DNA of 64,000 nucleotides, taken from Reclinomonas americana ATCC 50394. Lineage: Eukaryota > Jakobida > Jakobea > Jakobida. Both the position numbers and the translations under genes were made by a program. Below the pieces are notes generated by a model. The model made no database searches, was not told the DNA's origin, and saw only the letters and a list, made by a program, of their open reading frames with translations. The stretch is from assembly GCA_048213135.1 (NCBI GenBank), contig PS015061.1, forward strand, positions 345,471-409,470, read 5' to 3'. Positions 14,727-25,435 of this stretch are shown one piece after another (within the stretch, counting starts at the first letter, position 1; the number at the start of each line of letters is the position of its first letter).

Positions 14727-17314
14727 TCAATAACCACGATCGACGTCGACCACATGTTTCAACGCTTGCACACCGTGCTCACGCCATGTTCTTCTTGTCT
14801 GCAGAATGATACGTGCCCCGCTGGCCTCCTCGGCATTGCCAGAAACGTGCGGCGTTATACGGACGCGGGGATGCAGCCAGAGCGGCGAAGCGTCGGGCAG
14901 CGGTTCGCGACGTGTCACGTCGAGCGTGGCGCGACTGAGATGACCGCTGTCCAGTGCTGCCAGCAGATCCTCCTCTACCACGTGCTCGCCTCGCGATGGG
15001 TTCACCAGTGCGGCGCCCCGAGGCAGGCACGACAGCAGCCGGCTATCGATGATGTTCCGCGTCTCGTCGGTGAGCGCCAGCAGGTTGACGAGGACCTCGC
15101 ACTGCGGCAGAAACTCGTTCTCCAACGCTTCGCGACCGGCATACACCGGGTACTCGGGTGCATCATCACCGTCGCCGTCTTCGGATCGACCTCTTCTCCA
15201 GGCCACCACACGGAAACCGAAGTGCGCCAGATGCTGGGCAGTGAAGGTGCCGAAGCTGCCGGTGCCCATGATGCCTACCGTCACGTCGGGGACGTCGCGC
15301 ATCGGTAACCTTGCATCCCACACCTGCACAAATGTTGCATGAGAGAAAGGGAAGGGAGACACGGAGAGCGCCACAAAGGAGGCACCTTGTTGCGCTGCTG
15401 CTCCATGAAATCCTCAGTGCGTTTGACAATGTTGAGCACGGCCGTCAGCACCCAGTCGGCCATACGCCGCTGAGCGGCCGGATCCACCAGTTTCACAATG
15501 GGCAGATGCCGTGGCACCTGCTCCTTGTTGCGCATGAGGAAGTCGACGCCGGCACCGAGCCACGTGATCAATCCCACCGACGGACATTGTTCCGAGGTGA
15601 AGGGCAACGGACCCCACGCGATCGCCGTGTCTACCTGCGCCAGCACCTGCGCGTCGTCCTTGACCAGGTCCCATTCGTACACTGGAATGCCGGTCTTGGA
15701 TGCCTGGGAGAGACGTGATGAATGCACAGCGATGGTGACGCACGCATGCATGCATGGCAAGGAAGCAAACCTCGGCGCGAATGGCAGCCAGGAAGCGTCG
15801 ATACCAGGGCACGAGAGAGGGTTCTTGCACAGTCGGGCACCACAACATGGCACCGCAATCGCCACTCGGCGACGATGGTGATGGTGATGAAGGTAATGGC
15901 TCAGTGCTGCTCATGATGGATACGCGATTGCGTTGTTGCTCCTCAGCGATGCGTCGAATCACACGAGTGAGACGTGAACAAGCCTACAAGACGCAGAGGG
16001 ATCAGCGCGCCTGCGTGTGCAACCAGAAAGGGACAACTGCGAAGAAAGGACCTCACGAAGAACGTCGGCCTCCAACACGAGACCGATGCGGACGTGGCCC
16101 TTGGCGGACTCGCCGAACGAGTCCGTCGGCAGCAGCGACACGTGCTCCTCCTCGAGAACGCGGCTGGCGAACTCGGCCGACGTCACACCGAGTGGCGTGA
16201 CGTTGATGAGCACAAACATGCCACCGTCGGGGCACACCAGGTCGACCAGCGGAGCCAGTGGCGACAACGCCTGCAGCACCACATCGCGTCGCTCCTGGTA
16301 CTTGGCGCGCAGGAAGTTCGGATAGGCCGGTGAGCAGTCACGCAGCGCCGTCAGTGCACCGACTTGGGCGAATGGAACCATGCCAAACAGCATCGCCTCG
16401 GCGTGAATAGACATGGCCTCGATCAGGCGCTCCGGTCCCACGGCCCAGCCCACACGCCAGCCCGCCATGCCCAGCGATTTGGAGATGCTGCCGAGAACCA
16501 CAGTGCGGTCGCGCATGGCCTCGACCTGCGCCGGCGACACATGTTGCTTCCCGTCAAAGATAACGTCGGCGTACACCTCGTCACTGATGCACCACCAGTC
16601 GCGTCGCACGCACAGCTCGGTCAGCTGCTGCACAAACTCCGCGCTGGCTACGGCGCCGGTCGGATTGTGTGGCGAGTTCAGCAGCACCGCTCGCACTCGC
16701 TGTCCGCGCTGAGTATGCTCGTCGGCCGCCGCCTCCATGGCCGCAGCGTCAAAGACAAACGGTCGCGGCGATCCCGCACGAGCTCGCATCGACACTGGCA
16801 GGTAGACGCCGCCAGTGGAGGCGACCGTGGACGGGTAGGTGGCGTACGAGGGCTCCGGCACCAGCACACCATCGCCCTGATCGACCAGGCATCGCAGAAT
16901 GGTGAAGAGTGCCGACTGACCGCCTGGCGTGATGATCACGTTCGAGGCAGTCACCTGTGCATGCATGCATGCGTGAGTGAGTGAGTGTGAGAGAGAAGCG
17001 GGAGGAGAGAGGCGATCGCTCACCGCATGACCGGTCATGCGTGCATGTCTCTGAGCGATCAACACGCGCAGATCGTGATGGCCCGACGCGTCTGTGTACC
17101 CGTGCCACTTGCTCTCCTGTGCCGCCGATGCGGTGGCCGCAATGGCCTCGGCCGGCAGCGGCTGATCGGGCTGACCAATCGACAGCACAATCATGCGATC
17201 GGCGCTCACTTGCCCCGACGCCACCATCACTTGGGCGCGATGATGCATGGCCCACGGATCGCCAGCATGCAGCCGTGTGTCGAGGAGTCGCCGAGCGACC
17301 TGACCCAGTCGCAT
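14727..17314 (-). CDS. Fusion of class I/II PLP aminotransferase and GhrA-type 2-hydroxyacid dehydrogenase
   Basis: Exons 17024-17314, 16052-16954, 15771-15983, 15386-15703 and 14727-15323 total 2,322 nt, or 773 residues. Residues 1 to about 425 form a fold-type I aminotransferase: NSPHNPTG near 190, SDEVY near 222, and PLP-binding Lys256 in GSISKSLGMAGWRVGW. The 68-bp intron 15984-16051 joins its last helix (EADVLREACSRLTRVIRRIAEEQQ) without a stop to the second domain. Residues from about 445 to 773 match GhrA: LGAGVDF, the Rossmann motif GIMGTGSFG, LVNPSRGEHVVEEDLLAALD, REPLPDASPLW, ITPH, and the ending VDRGY. GhrA reduces glyoxylate and hydroxypyruvate with NAD(P)H. A transaminase making the oxoacid and a reductase consuming it would form one serine/glyoxylate route; that pairing is inferred. 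If the short intron is not removed, the first domain stops at 15959 and a separate start at 15914 is possible. Confidence 0.85.
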
Positions 17315-17528
17315 GATGGCGACGAAGGAAGAATGATTTGGCCGACGGATTTAGATGGTTGGTTTGGTTTTTTGGGTTTGGGTTTATAGCATTTCATTCA
17401 TGACTCGCACGCGAGACGGTCATGCATGTGCACGCACACAGACAGGGAGAACGGGGAAAATATAGGGAACGGAATAAGAGCACTAACAAGAGGAAAAAAA
17501 GAAAAAAAAGTCACACTATTCGCTGTTT

Positions 17529-20200
17529 CTAGTCGGACTCGGTGGTCGGCGCCTTCTTCTCGCCAGCCGCGGCCGCGTCACCGTTTCCATTGTTGTTGTT
17601 GTTACGTGGCTGAGGACGTGGCTTCCTTGGGCCGTAACGCTGCTGCTGCTGCTGCTGCTGCTGGTCGGCATTGTCACCGCCCTGCGCGCCAGACGACTGG
17701 CCGTAGCGGCGCGGACGCTGCTGTCGGTTGTCGGAGCCACCCTGAGCCTGTGCACCACCCTCCTGACTGCCACCACGGCGACCGCGTCCAGAGCGATCGA
17801 CGCGAGAGTCCTGCAGGTACTGCTTGTGGTCCTCCTCCGACATGTTGCGGAGCTTCTCCACGTACTGCTTGACGTACTCGGCGTGCGCCGGATCCTTCTC
17901 CACCTTGTTCATCTCGCCTGCGTGTGTACGTGCATGCATGCGTGAGCAATGTGGTTGAGGGAGAGAGGCGTGCAGCACGGCGCGGGGAGACGAAACTGAG
18001 CATCTCGTCGGCGACACCAAACTCGCGCGTACGAGCCGCACGACGGGCAACCACAGCGTATGCCTCGGCGGGCACAGCTGCATTGTTCTCGCGCAGTGAC
18101 TTCAAAAGCTATACCCAAATACCATGTGAATCACCGGCAGAGACGGTTTCGATGTGAGAGAGTGTGCGCGCAAGACGCAACAGCCGAGGCGACATTCAAG
18201 CGACGCGAGCGAATGTGGCAGTTGGTCAACTCCACGTACGTGCGATCGTTCGGCGTCACTCCACGCTCCGGCAGCATGTTGTACAGGTTCACAGCCGAGT
18301 CGGGCTGCGCACATGTCACAGTCAACAACCCGGCAACCAAGCACGACTTGTGACGCTAAAAAAAACTGCACGCAACATTCCGGCTGCACGAGGCAATTGC
18401 CGAGTTGTAGCTCTCAATGTCGGCCTTGACGCCCAACTCGGCGTCCGAGGCCAGAATGGACAGTGCCAGCTCAGAATCGCTGGTCTCCGCCGCCGCCTGC
18501 AACAGTGCGTTGAAGGCGTCCAACGAGATCAAGCCATCCTATGCACACCATCCCCACACCACACAGTCAGCACTTGCCATGGACTTAGTTCTCCACCAGC
18601 GGCCAGCTCACCTTGGCGACGTGGCGCAGCGCAGTGAGCGCGTACTCGACGCTCTCACGATCGCGACCGATTCCACGCACAATCTTGCGCAGGGTTCCGT
18701 CCGACACGCGGTAGTCTGCGAGCGGCGAGCGTGAGACGGCAACACCACCAACAACATCACAATCACAATCACAATGACGCACTGAAGCGGGACATCTCGC
18801 CCAGGATGCGGAAAGCAGCCTCGCTGTTGCGACCCTGACCGCAGGCACCGGCCAGCGCGTCGTACAGGTGCAAGCTCGGCGTGAAACCAGCGCGCTCCAC
18901 CAACTGCCAGCACTGTGTTTCCACCACACGAGGTCAGCATCGCACCCAATGACATTCTCTCCTCCCCTCCCTTCGAGCACGTGACGAACCGCCTCGGCCA
19001 GATCGACGCGTCCGCGTCTCCAGGCCACATTCAGTGCGTGCAACAGAGAGCCCTCGTCGATGGTCGCCGACTGGAAGGCAGCGTGAATGGCCTGCACAGA
19101 AGGCATGAGCAAGAGAAAGAGAAGTGCTCCCACTCATGTGCGCGCACCGTCAACACCGTGTTGAGCAGAACGGGGTCGCCAGTGGTGAGCGCACGGGTCA
19201 ACAGATCGCGATACAACTGCTGCGGAATTTGTACTTGCTGCCCAATGGCACTGAGCAGCAGCCGGTTGGCGTCGGCCGAGCGACCGAGCTTGCTCAGCGC
19301 CAAGCACTTGACCACATACGTATGCGCCGTCGGCACCAGGCCCGGCACCTGCTCCATCTCCTTGTAGGTGCGCACCACCGACTCAAAGTCACCAGCCCGC
19401 GAGTACGCATCCATGAGGTTGTTGAAGGTCCACACATTCGGCTGCATCTGTCGCCGCTCAATCTCCTTGAACGCATCGACAGCCGTGTCCACAGACTCGG
19501 CCGACGCCGCCAGTCCAATCACGTTGGTCAGCGCATGCACGTTGAGGTTGATCGAGGCATCGGACTTGGAGTCGTGATACATCTTCAGGCCCTCGTCCAT
19601 GTAGCGACGCGCTTGCCGGAACGCCTGCGTCGATGCCGACAGGATTCTTGCGTCGGCCTGCACTCCACTGTTGCGGAAGCGCATCGCTGCCTCGGCCGCC
19701 TGTAAATGCAAGATGCGATCGCGGTGTGAGGAGGCGGAGAGAAAGAGCAAGAGATTCTCCTCCACATAAAAAAACACGCAACAAGACGGTACTTGCGATC
19801 CTGCAGCAGCTTGCTGATCTCCTCAAAGGCCACTCGACGCGTCTGATCGACATCCTCTGTGCATGCGCGCGCGTGTGTGAGAAGAGACAGGTGCAGGTGT
19901 GCATGTGCATGTCTACACAAGCCCCACTTCGCGTTCTTCCTCCCACGCGCACGACAGGAGGGAGGGAGGGCGCGAGAGCAAGAGAGAGCAACAGGGGTGC
20001 AGGGAGACGCAACTGCGACCAGAGCTGCCGGGGGCTTCCTCACTCCGCGCAGTCATCGACCGCGATGCCGAGGTGGCCATGCCGCACAGCGCCACCGTGG
20101 CGCCTGTTGTCGCCCACGGATTGCGCGCAAACAGCAGCAGCGACGACGAGGCCGCCCGCTGCGGCTGACGCAGCACCAGTGCGCCCAGAGAACGCAACAT
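17529..20200 (-). CDS. Mitochondrial pentatricopeptide-repeat (PPR) protein
   Basis: About ten exons: 20014-20200, 19783-19856, 19148-19699, about 18991-19091, 18783-18912, 18612-18715, 18377-18538, 18182-18304, 17997-18108 and 17529-17917, giving roughly 640 residues. The N-terminus MLRSLGALVLRQPQRAASSS is a clear mitochondrial presequence. PPR-type helix pairs are visible, for example PNVWTFNNLMDAYSRAGDF, VPTAHTYVVKCLALSKLGR and TPNDRTYVELTNCHIRSRR. The C-terminus is long and disordered, with RGRRGGSQEGG, a polyGln run, poly-Asn and Arg/Pro stretches that could bind RNA. PPR proteins bind organellar RNA and act in its processing or translation; the target here is unknown. It is divergent from the Vti1-like gene, about 350 bp away. 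Confidence 0.85.
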
Positions 20201-20552
20201 TGTGTTGTGGGACAGTTAACTAGTTTGAGGCAGTGAGTCATGCTTGGTTTGTCGAACGTCGCGGCGAGGAAGAGAAGCACGGCGGGAGGCTACGCAGCTG
20301 ATGCCGACACAAGTAAGAGAGACAGGAGAAGAGTACGTGGTCTGCGCATGGAATCGCCCAACGTGGGACATTTCTGAACAAACTTCGCACTCTCTCTCTT
20401 TCTCTCCAGCGCCAGATCACTTGCAGTTGCATGACTGCGCATTGCGCTCACACGTCGATCCGTACGCTGCACAGAACAGCACCCTACTCGCTTCTCTTCC
20501 CTCTTCTTCTCGCGGAAACTTCGCGGGACTTGTGCTCAATTTCGTTCTTTCG

Positions 20553-21472
20553 ATGAGTCGCGGCGGCGAGGAACGCGCCTCGCTGATCAACTCGGCTCAC
20601 AACGAGCTATTCGAGCAGTACTCTGGCGACTTTAACGAAACACGCGATCAGCTCGATGAGGTGCTCAAGAGCATGCGTTCAATGCCTGCCGTCGGTGCGC
20701 TCACCACGTGTAACAAACACGCTGTTAGTTGACAACTCTCACACTCACTCGCCCAACGCAGACGATCGACGAAGAGCGCTGCAAAAGATCGACAAGCTCG
20801 TCGAAGAGTGCGAGGATCTCGTTGCGTCTCTTTTCTCTCTCGTGTGGATGTTCGCGCGCGCGCTTCTGATCACCACACCTCGACAGCTGTCAAACATGAT
20901 GCTGGCGGTGCGGAGTCACCCAGTGACGGAGCGTGGACCAATGGGCCAGCGAGTGGCCATGCATCGCAAGGAGCTGACTGCGCGATTGGACGAGGCGCAA
21001 CGGCAGCGATCGTCGCGAGCGGCGTTGATGGGCGAGGGTGTGCGTGGAGGAACGAATGGCGGTGGCGATGAGGAGCGTGGCAATGCGCGAGATGTGCGAG
21101 TGCGACTGCAGCAGCAGAGACGACTGGTGGAGCAGTCGGGGCAAACGCTCGATGAGACGCAGCGTGTCGCGGCGGAGACTGAGGAGATCGGTGCCGGCAT
21201 TCTCAGTTCACTGAAGCAGCAGGGCGAGCGGATTCGTGCCTCGCGACAAGATGTTGCGTGCTCTCGTCACTTCCCTCTCTCTCTCTCTCTCTCCCTGGCC
21301 TGACCCGTCCGCACAGTTGGACGAGGTCAATGCGGGCATCACGCGTGGCGACCGCCTGCTGGGCTCCATGTCACGGCGACTGGTGACGAACAAGCTCATC
21401 ATGGTTCTCGTCATCGTCGGTCTCCTCTTCCTCATCGGCATGATCCTCTACTTCCGCTTCATGCGAAAGTAG
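20553..21472 (+). CDS. Vti1-like Qb-SNARE
   Basis: Vti1 SNAREs drive fusion between Golgi, endosomes and vacuole or lysosome. Four exons: 20553 to about 20694, about 20761-20819, about 20887-21250 and about 21317-21472. Residues from the start (SAHNELFEQYSGDFNE) match the N-terminal Habc helix of Vti1. A Gly-rich insertion follows, then the SNARE motif (VAAETEEIGAGILSSLKQQG, then RASRQDLDEVNAG and LLGSMSRRLVTNKL, with the Asp/Glu central-layer region split by an intron after RQD). A single C-terminal anchor (MVLVIVGLLFLIGMILYF) ends in a short basic tail. Two introns start GTTGCG. A GOSR-type Qb-SNARE is the alternative, but the motif resembles Vti1 more. Confidence 0.85.
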
Positions 21473-21520
21473 TGCGCCGCCACGCGCGGCACAGGCGGGC
21501 AATGTGTGTGGGAGGAATCA

Positions 21521-22858
21521 TCACATGAGCGAGCAGCACTGCGATTTCCGTGCCGCCTCGCGCTCCTTGTCCCACTCGACGAGCACGTTGGCTAGTCTCC
21601 TCTTGGCTGTGCGGGCGAAGGATTATTGTTGTTGTTATTATTATTACTTTTGGGTGAGTGAGTGAAACAGAATTGTGTGTGTGCGACGTGCTCACCGTCG
21701 GGGTGATGCGGCTCCAGCACCAGACTGCGTTGGTAGTCGCGAACGGCCTTTTCGTTGTCGCCAACCTAAGTTCACACATGCAATGAGAAACAAGTGTGCT
21801 CCTCTGCAGCCGCAGTGCTCGCACCATGCCGTACGCCTGCGCGCGGTTGCGGAGGCAGCCGGCGTTGTCGGGCTCTGCGAGTCACCCACGTGAGGATAAT
21901 GTTTTCACATCGCACATGATGATGGAGCACCGCACCTAGTTCGAGAGCGCGTGTAAAGTCTCGCAGTGCCTGCGACGCACACCAAAGAAAGAAGTGAGCA
22001 ATCCACCGACGAGCGCCCTTCTCTCCCCCACGAGTCGAGCACTACTCTACCAGTGTCAAATCATCGTCCTCCTGCGTCTCCACGCGCAGCTGACCGCGAT
22101 TGGCGTAGGCCAACGCACACTGCTGATCCAGCGCAATCGCCTCGTCATAGTCACGCATGGCCTCCTCCTCCCGCCCACTCTGATGCAGCGCCACCCCTCG
22201 ATTGCACAACACCGCAGTGACAGCCGACACGGCGCCTTGTCGCTGCCGAATCACCGTCAACGCCCTCGTGTACGCGTCCACAGCCTCGGCCAACCGCGGC
22301 GGTCGACACAGTGTATGCAGCGTCTCAGCCCACTCCAGCAGCGCCTCCTCGTCCTCCTCCTGCGGCACATTCCGCACCAGTGCACACGCGCGACCATACG
22401 CCGCCGCCGCCTCATCGTACCGCTCGTCGCCATTCAGCTGCTGCGCCAGCTCCACCAGCACCGCCTTGTGCTTGCGCAGCAGCAGTGGTGCCGGTGCGCT
22501 CCCACCAGTCGACGCCGCCGCCAGCACCGCCTCGGCCGACTGCAGATGCGTCACGGCCTCGCGCGGATGCCGATACCGCGCATGCATTCGTCCCAACGCC
22601 ACCAACGCGTCCACATCTACACAACATCAGCACCGCTACAATGACTGCATCAGTGAGAAGAGAAGCAGGCGCAACAGCGTGGATCGTGCTGCACCGCCTG
22701 CTTGTACAACTCCAACGCAGTGGCATCGCGCTGTTCCCGCTCGGCCTCGCGTCCCTGCGCGAACTTCAGCTCTGCCTGCGCGCTGTGGCCTCACACGATA
22801 AGATAGACAGACAGAGGGGGCAGAAAGAGTAGAGGCAGACAACGCACTTCGTTGTCAT
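21521..22858 (-). CDS. TPR-repeat protein
   Basis: Starts in a short exon (MTTN, 22848-22858). Exon 2 (about 22676-22790) reads AQAELKFAQGREAEREQRD. The large exon 22042-22622 and several small ones follow down to the stop at 21521. TPR helix pairs are plain: YDEAAAAYGRACALV, LAEAVDAYTRALTVI, and EEEAMRDYDEAIALDQQCA followed by LAYANRGQLR. A later repeat is split by introns near 21,730-21,990. The C-terminus is AARKSQCCSLM, which ends in a CCxx-like cysteine pair that could be lipidated, though not a strict CAAX box. TPR proteins are scaffolds or co-chaperones; no specific partner can be read here. Exon limits below 22042 are approximate. Confidence 0.75.
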
Positions 22859-22927
22859 CGCGCAATGTGTCGGTTATCCTGTCTCGCAGCGCTTATCGGA
22901 CGTGGGACGATCTTCCCCTTTCTGACA

Positions 22928-23875
22928 ATGCAACGTGCCGTGATTACGGCTCTTGCAGCCACTCTGATGTTCGCGCATCGCTGGCCACTCACTGCTGCAG
23001 CGACTGCTGGTGCGCATCCGTTCTCCTCCACTGCTGCAGCTGCAGCTGTCTGCGCAAAGCCGTTGCTGTCGAGCAGCGATATGTGCGATGTCGACTCGAT
23101 CCAAGGCGATCGAGATCACATGGAAGACACGTATGTGCGGTTTCCGGTGCAGACTAGAGAGGGTGTTGTTGGTTGCGTGCAAGGAGCGCAGCGATCGCGT
23201 TGTGTTCATTCATTGATTGTGTTGGGCACGCGTGTGCAGAGGTGTATGGTGTGTTTGATGGGCACGGTGGGCATCGGTGCTCGGACTTTCTCAAGGAGAA
23301 CGCGCAGAGTGTGTTGACTCGTGTGGTGCAGCAGAAGCCCGAGGCCGCGTTGAAGTTGCGTGTGGTATGTACATGTGCTTGAGGATTGACTGACTGATTG
23401 AGAGATGCTTGCTTGCTGTCAGGGAGCATTTGCGGATGGGCATCATGGAGTTGTCGGCGGAGTGGTGCACCAAGGCTCGCCAACCGCGCACGCCAACGCG
23501 AAGAGACAACGGAGTGCGACCACTCAACGATGGATCCACTGGTGAGTTGATTGCAGCAGGTTTTGCTGGATCGCAGTATGCCTCCTCATGCTCATTGCAC
23601 ACTTGCGCAGCGATTCTGGTGGCACTGTCGCGCGACCGCAAGAAGTATGTGACTGCCAATACGGGTGACAGGTACGGCGGCGGTGGCTTGAAGTGTGAGA
23701 GTGGGAACAGGTGATTCAAAAGCAGTGCACGCACATGCAGTCGGGCAGTGGTTATCCGTCGTCGGGCGCCACAGTCGGACTCCGGCGCTGCTGTGGTTGA
23801 CGATCCACAAGAAGACCTCAACACCAACAAACGCGCCACATTTCTCGGAGGGTGTGTGATCGCAGCGTGATCCTG

Positions 23876-23909
<34 letters not shown>

Positions 23910-24510
23910 GTCTCTCTCTCTCTCTCTCTCCGTCGTACCGTCGTACGTACGTACGTACGTACCGTACCGTACCGTACGTACGTACGTACGTACGTCGTCG
24001 TNNNNNNNNNNNNNNNNNNNNNNNNNNNNNNNNNNNNNNNNNNNNNNNNNNNNNNNNNNNNNNNNNNNNNNNNNNNNNNNNNNNNNNNNNNNNNNNNNNN
24101 NNNNNNNNNNNNNNNNNNNNNNNNNNNNNNNNNNNNNNNNNNNNNNNNNNNNNNNNNNNNNNNNNNNNNNNNNNNNNNNNNNNNNNNNNNNNNNNNNNNN
24201 NNNNNNNNNNNNNNNNNNNNNNNNNNNNNNNNNNNNNNNNNNNNNNNNNNNNNNNNNNNNNNNNNNNNNNNNNNNNNNNNNNNNNNNNNNNNNNNNNNNN
24301 NNNNNNNNNNNNNNNNNNNNNNNNNNNNNNNNNNNNNNNNNNNNNNNNNNNNNNNNNNNNNNNNNNNNNNNNNNNNNNNNNNNNNNNNNNNNNNNNNNAC
24401 CGTAAACCGTAAACCCGTAAACCGTAAACCCGTAAACCGTAACCGAACCGTAACCGTACGTACGTACGTACGTACGTACGGTCGGTCGGTCGTCGTCGTC
24501 GTCGTCGTCG

Positions 24511-24578
<68 letters not shown>

Positions 24579-25274
24579 CCCCTGACATGAGAGCGTCAGA
24601 CCGGCGGTACCACGGCCAGGCGCCAAACCCAACCCACGACTGAAGGTGCATTCGCTGACACGAGATCACAAGCCGACATTTCCCGAGGAAGAGAAGCGGA
24701 TCCGAGCGATGGCTGGTGGAGCGGAGCAGCTGTGGGGCGGGCGGGTGTGTGGTCTGGCACTATCGCGTGCCATTGGTGACCTTTTCGCCCACCCGTATGG
24801 TGCGATGCGCCTCTCCCTGTTTCTGTTTTCTCCGCCCGCTCATACAGTGTGTTGACAGTGATTGCTGACCCGGACGTGACGGAGTACGATGTGCAACCGG
24901 AGGACCTGTGCTTGGTGGTGGCCTCGGACGGCGTGTGGGACGGCTTCCGTGACTATTATGCACTGGCCGACTTCTTTGATCAGTACCTGCAGCAAAAAGG
25001 CAGCCTCGACGGCGTGGCCAAAGAGCTGGCAAGAGCAACTGCTGGAAACTCTGGTGACAATGGTTGCGTGTGTGAGAGGCTGCGCACACCGCTGTCGAAT
25101 AGTTATTTATCTGACTGCATTTTATCGACTACAGTGACTGTGTTTATCATTGATCCACATGCGCCTCCCGCTGCCTCTCCGCCATCTCCTCCTTCGTCGC
25201 CGTCGGCGACGACTGTGGAGTCCAAGCCCGCCAGCAGCAATCTTACACCCGGGACACTGCGCGCGAAACTGTAG
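22928..25274 (+). CDS. PP2C-type protein phosphatase, mitochondrial (tandem copy 1)
   Basis: Metal-dependent Ser/Thr phosphatase. Exons 22928-23171, 23240-23359, 23423-23541, 23611-23671, 23741 to about 23853, 24620-24799, about 24859-25066 and 25135-25274. The start MQRAVITALAATLMFAHRW, acid-free and basic, is a likely mitochondrial presequence. All PP2C motifs are present: GDRDHMEDTY, YGVFDGHGGHR, DGSTA (formed across a splice), TANTGDSRAVV (also across a splice), LTRDHKP, GGRVCGLALSRAIGD, LVVASDGVWDGF and GDNVTVFIID. The C-terminal tail is Pro/Ser-rich. Intron 5 holds about 700 bp of satellite and gap, while the matching intron of copy 2 is short. An upstream open frame (from 22865) has no clear role. 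Confidence 0.88.
23880..24577. repeat. Compound microsatellite with assembly gap in PP2C copy 1
   Basis: (TC)n, (TACG)n and ACCGT units, N from 24002 to 24398, then ACCGTAA and AACCCGT heptamer-like units, (TACG)n, GGTC, (TCG)n and (TC)n to 24577. It is essentially the reverse-complement type of the satellites at 2.1 and 12.8 kb. It lies in intron 5 of PP2C copy 1. Confidence 0.9.
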
Positions 25275-25435
25275 AACTCGTCGTAGCGAATGCAGCGATG
25301 CCGTTTCGCCGCGGAAACAACTCAGGGAGGGACACCTGGCCTGTAGGTACACAGAGCAGCTAGTGAGGTTCATGTCGATATTTGTTGTGTAAGGTGATGT
25401 CTGTCAACTCCGACTCCATCCTCCGTTCTCGCATC

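Noticed and set aside
22865-22927. Extended N-terminus for PP2C copy 1 starting MCRLSCLAAL
   Set aside because: Copy 2 starts at the matching internal ATG (MQRAVITAL), which gives both proteins the same presequence; the extension is not shared.
23592-24632. Minus-strand frames across the PP2C satellite
   Set aside because: They are translations of TC and ACGT repeats and N, opposite to a well-supported phosphatase gene.
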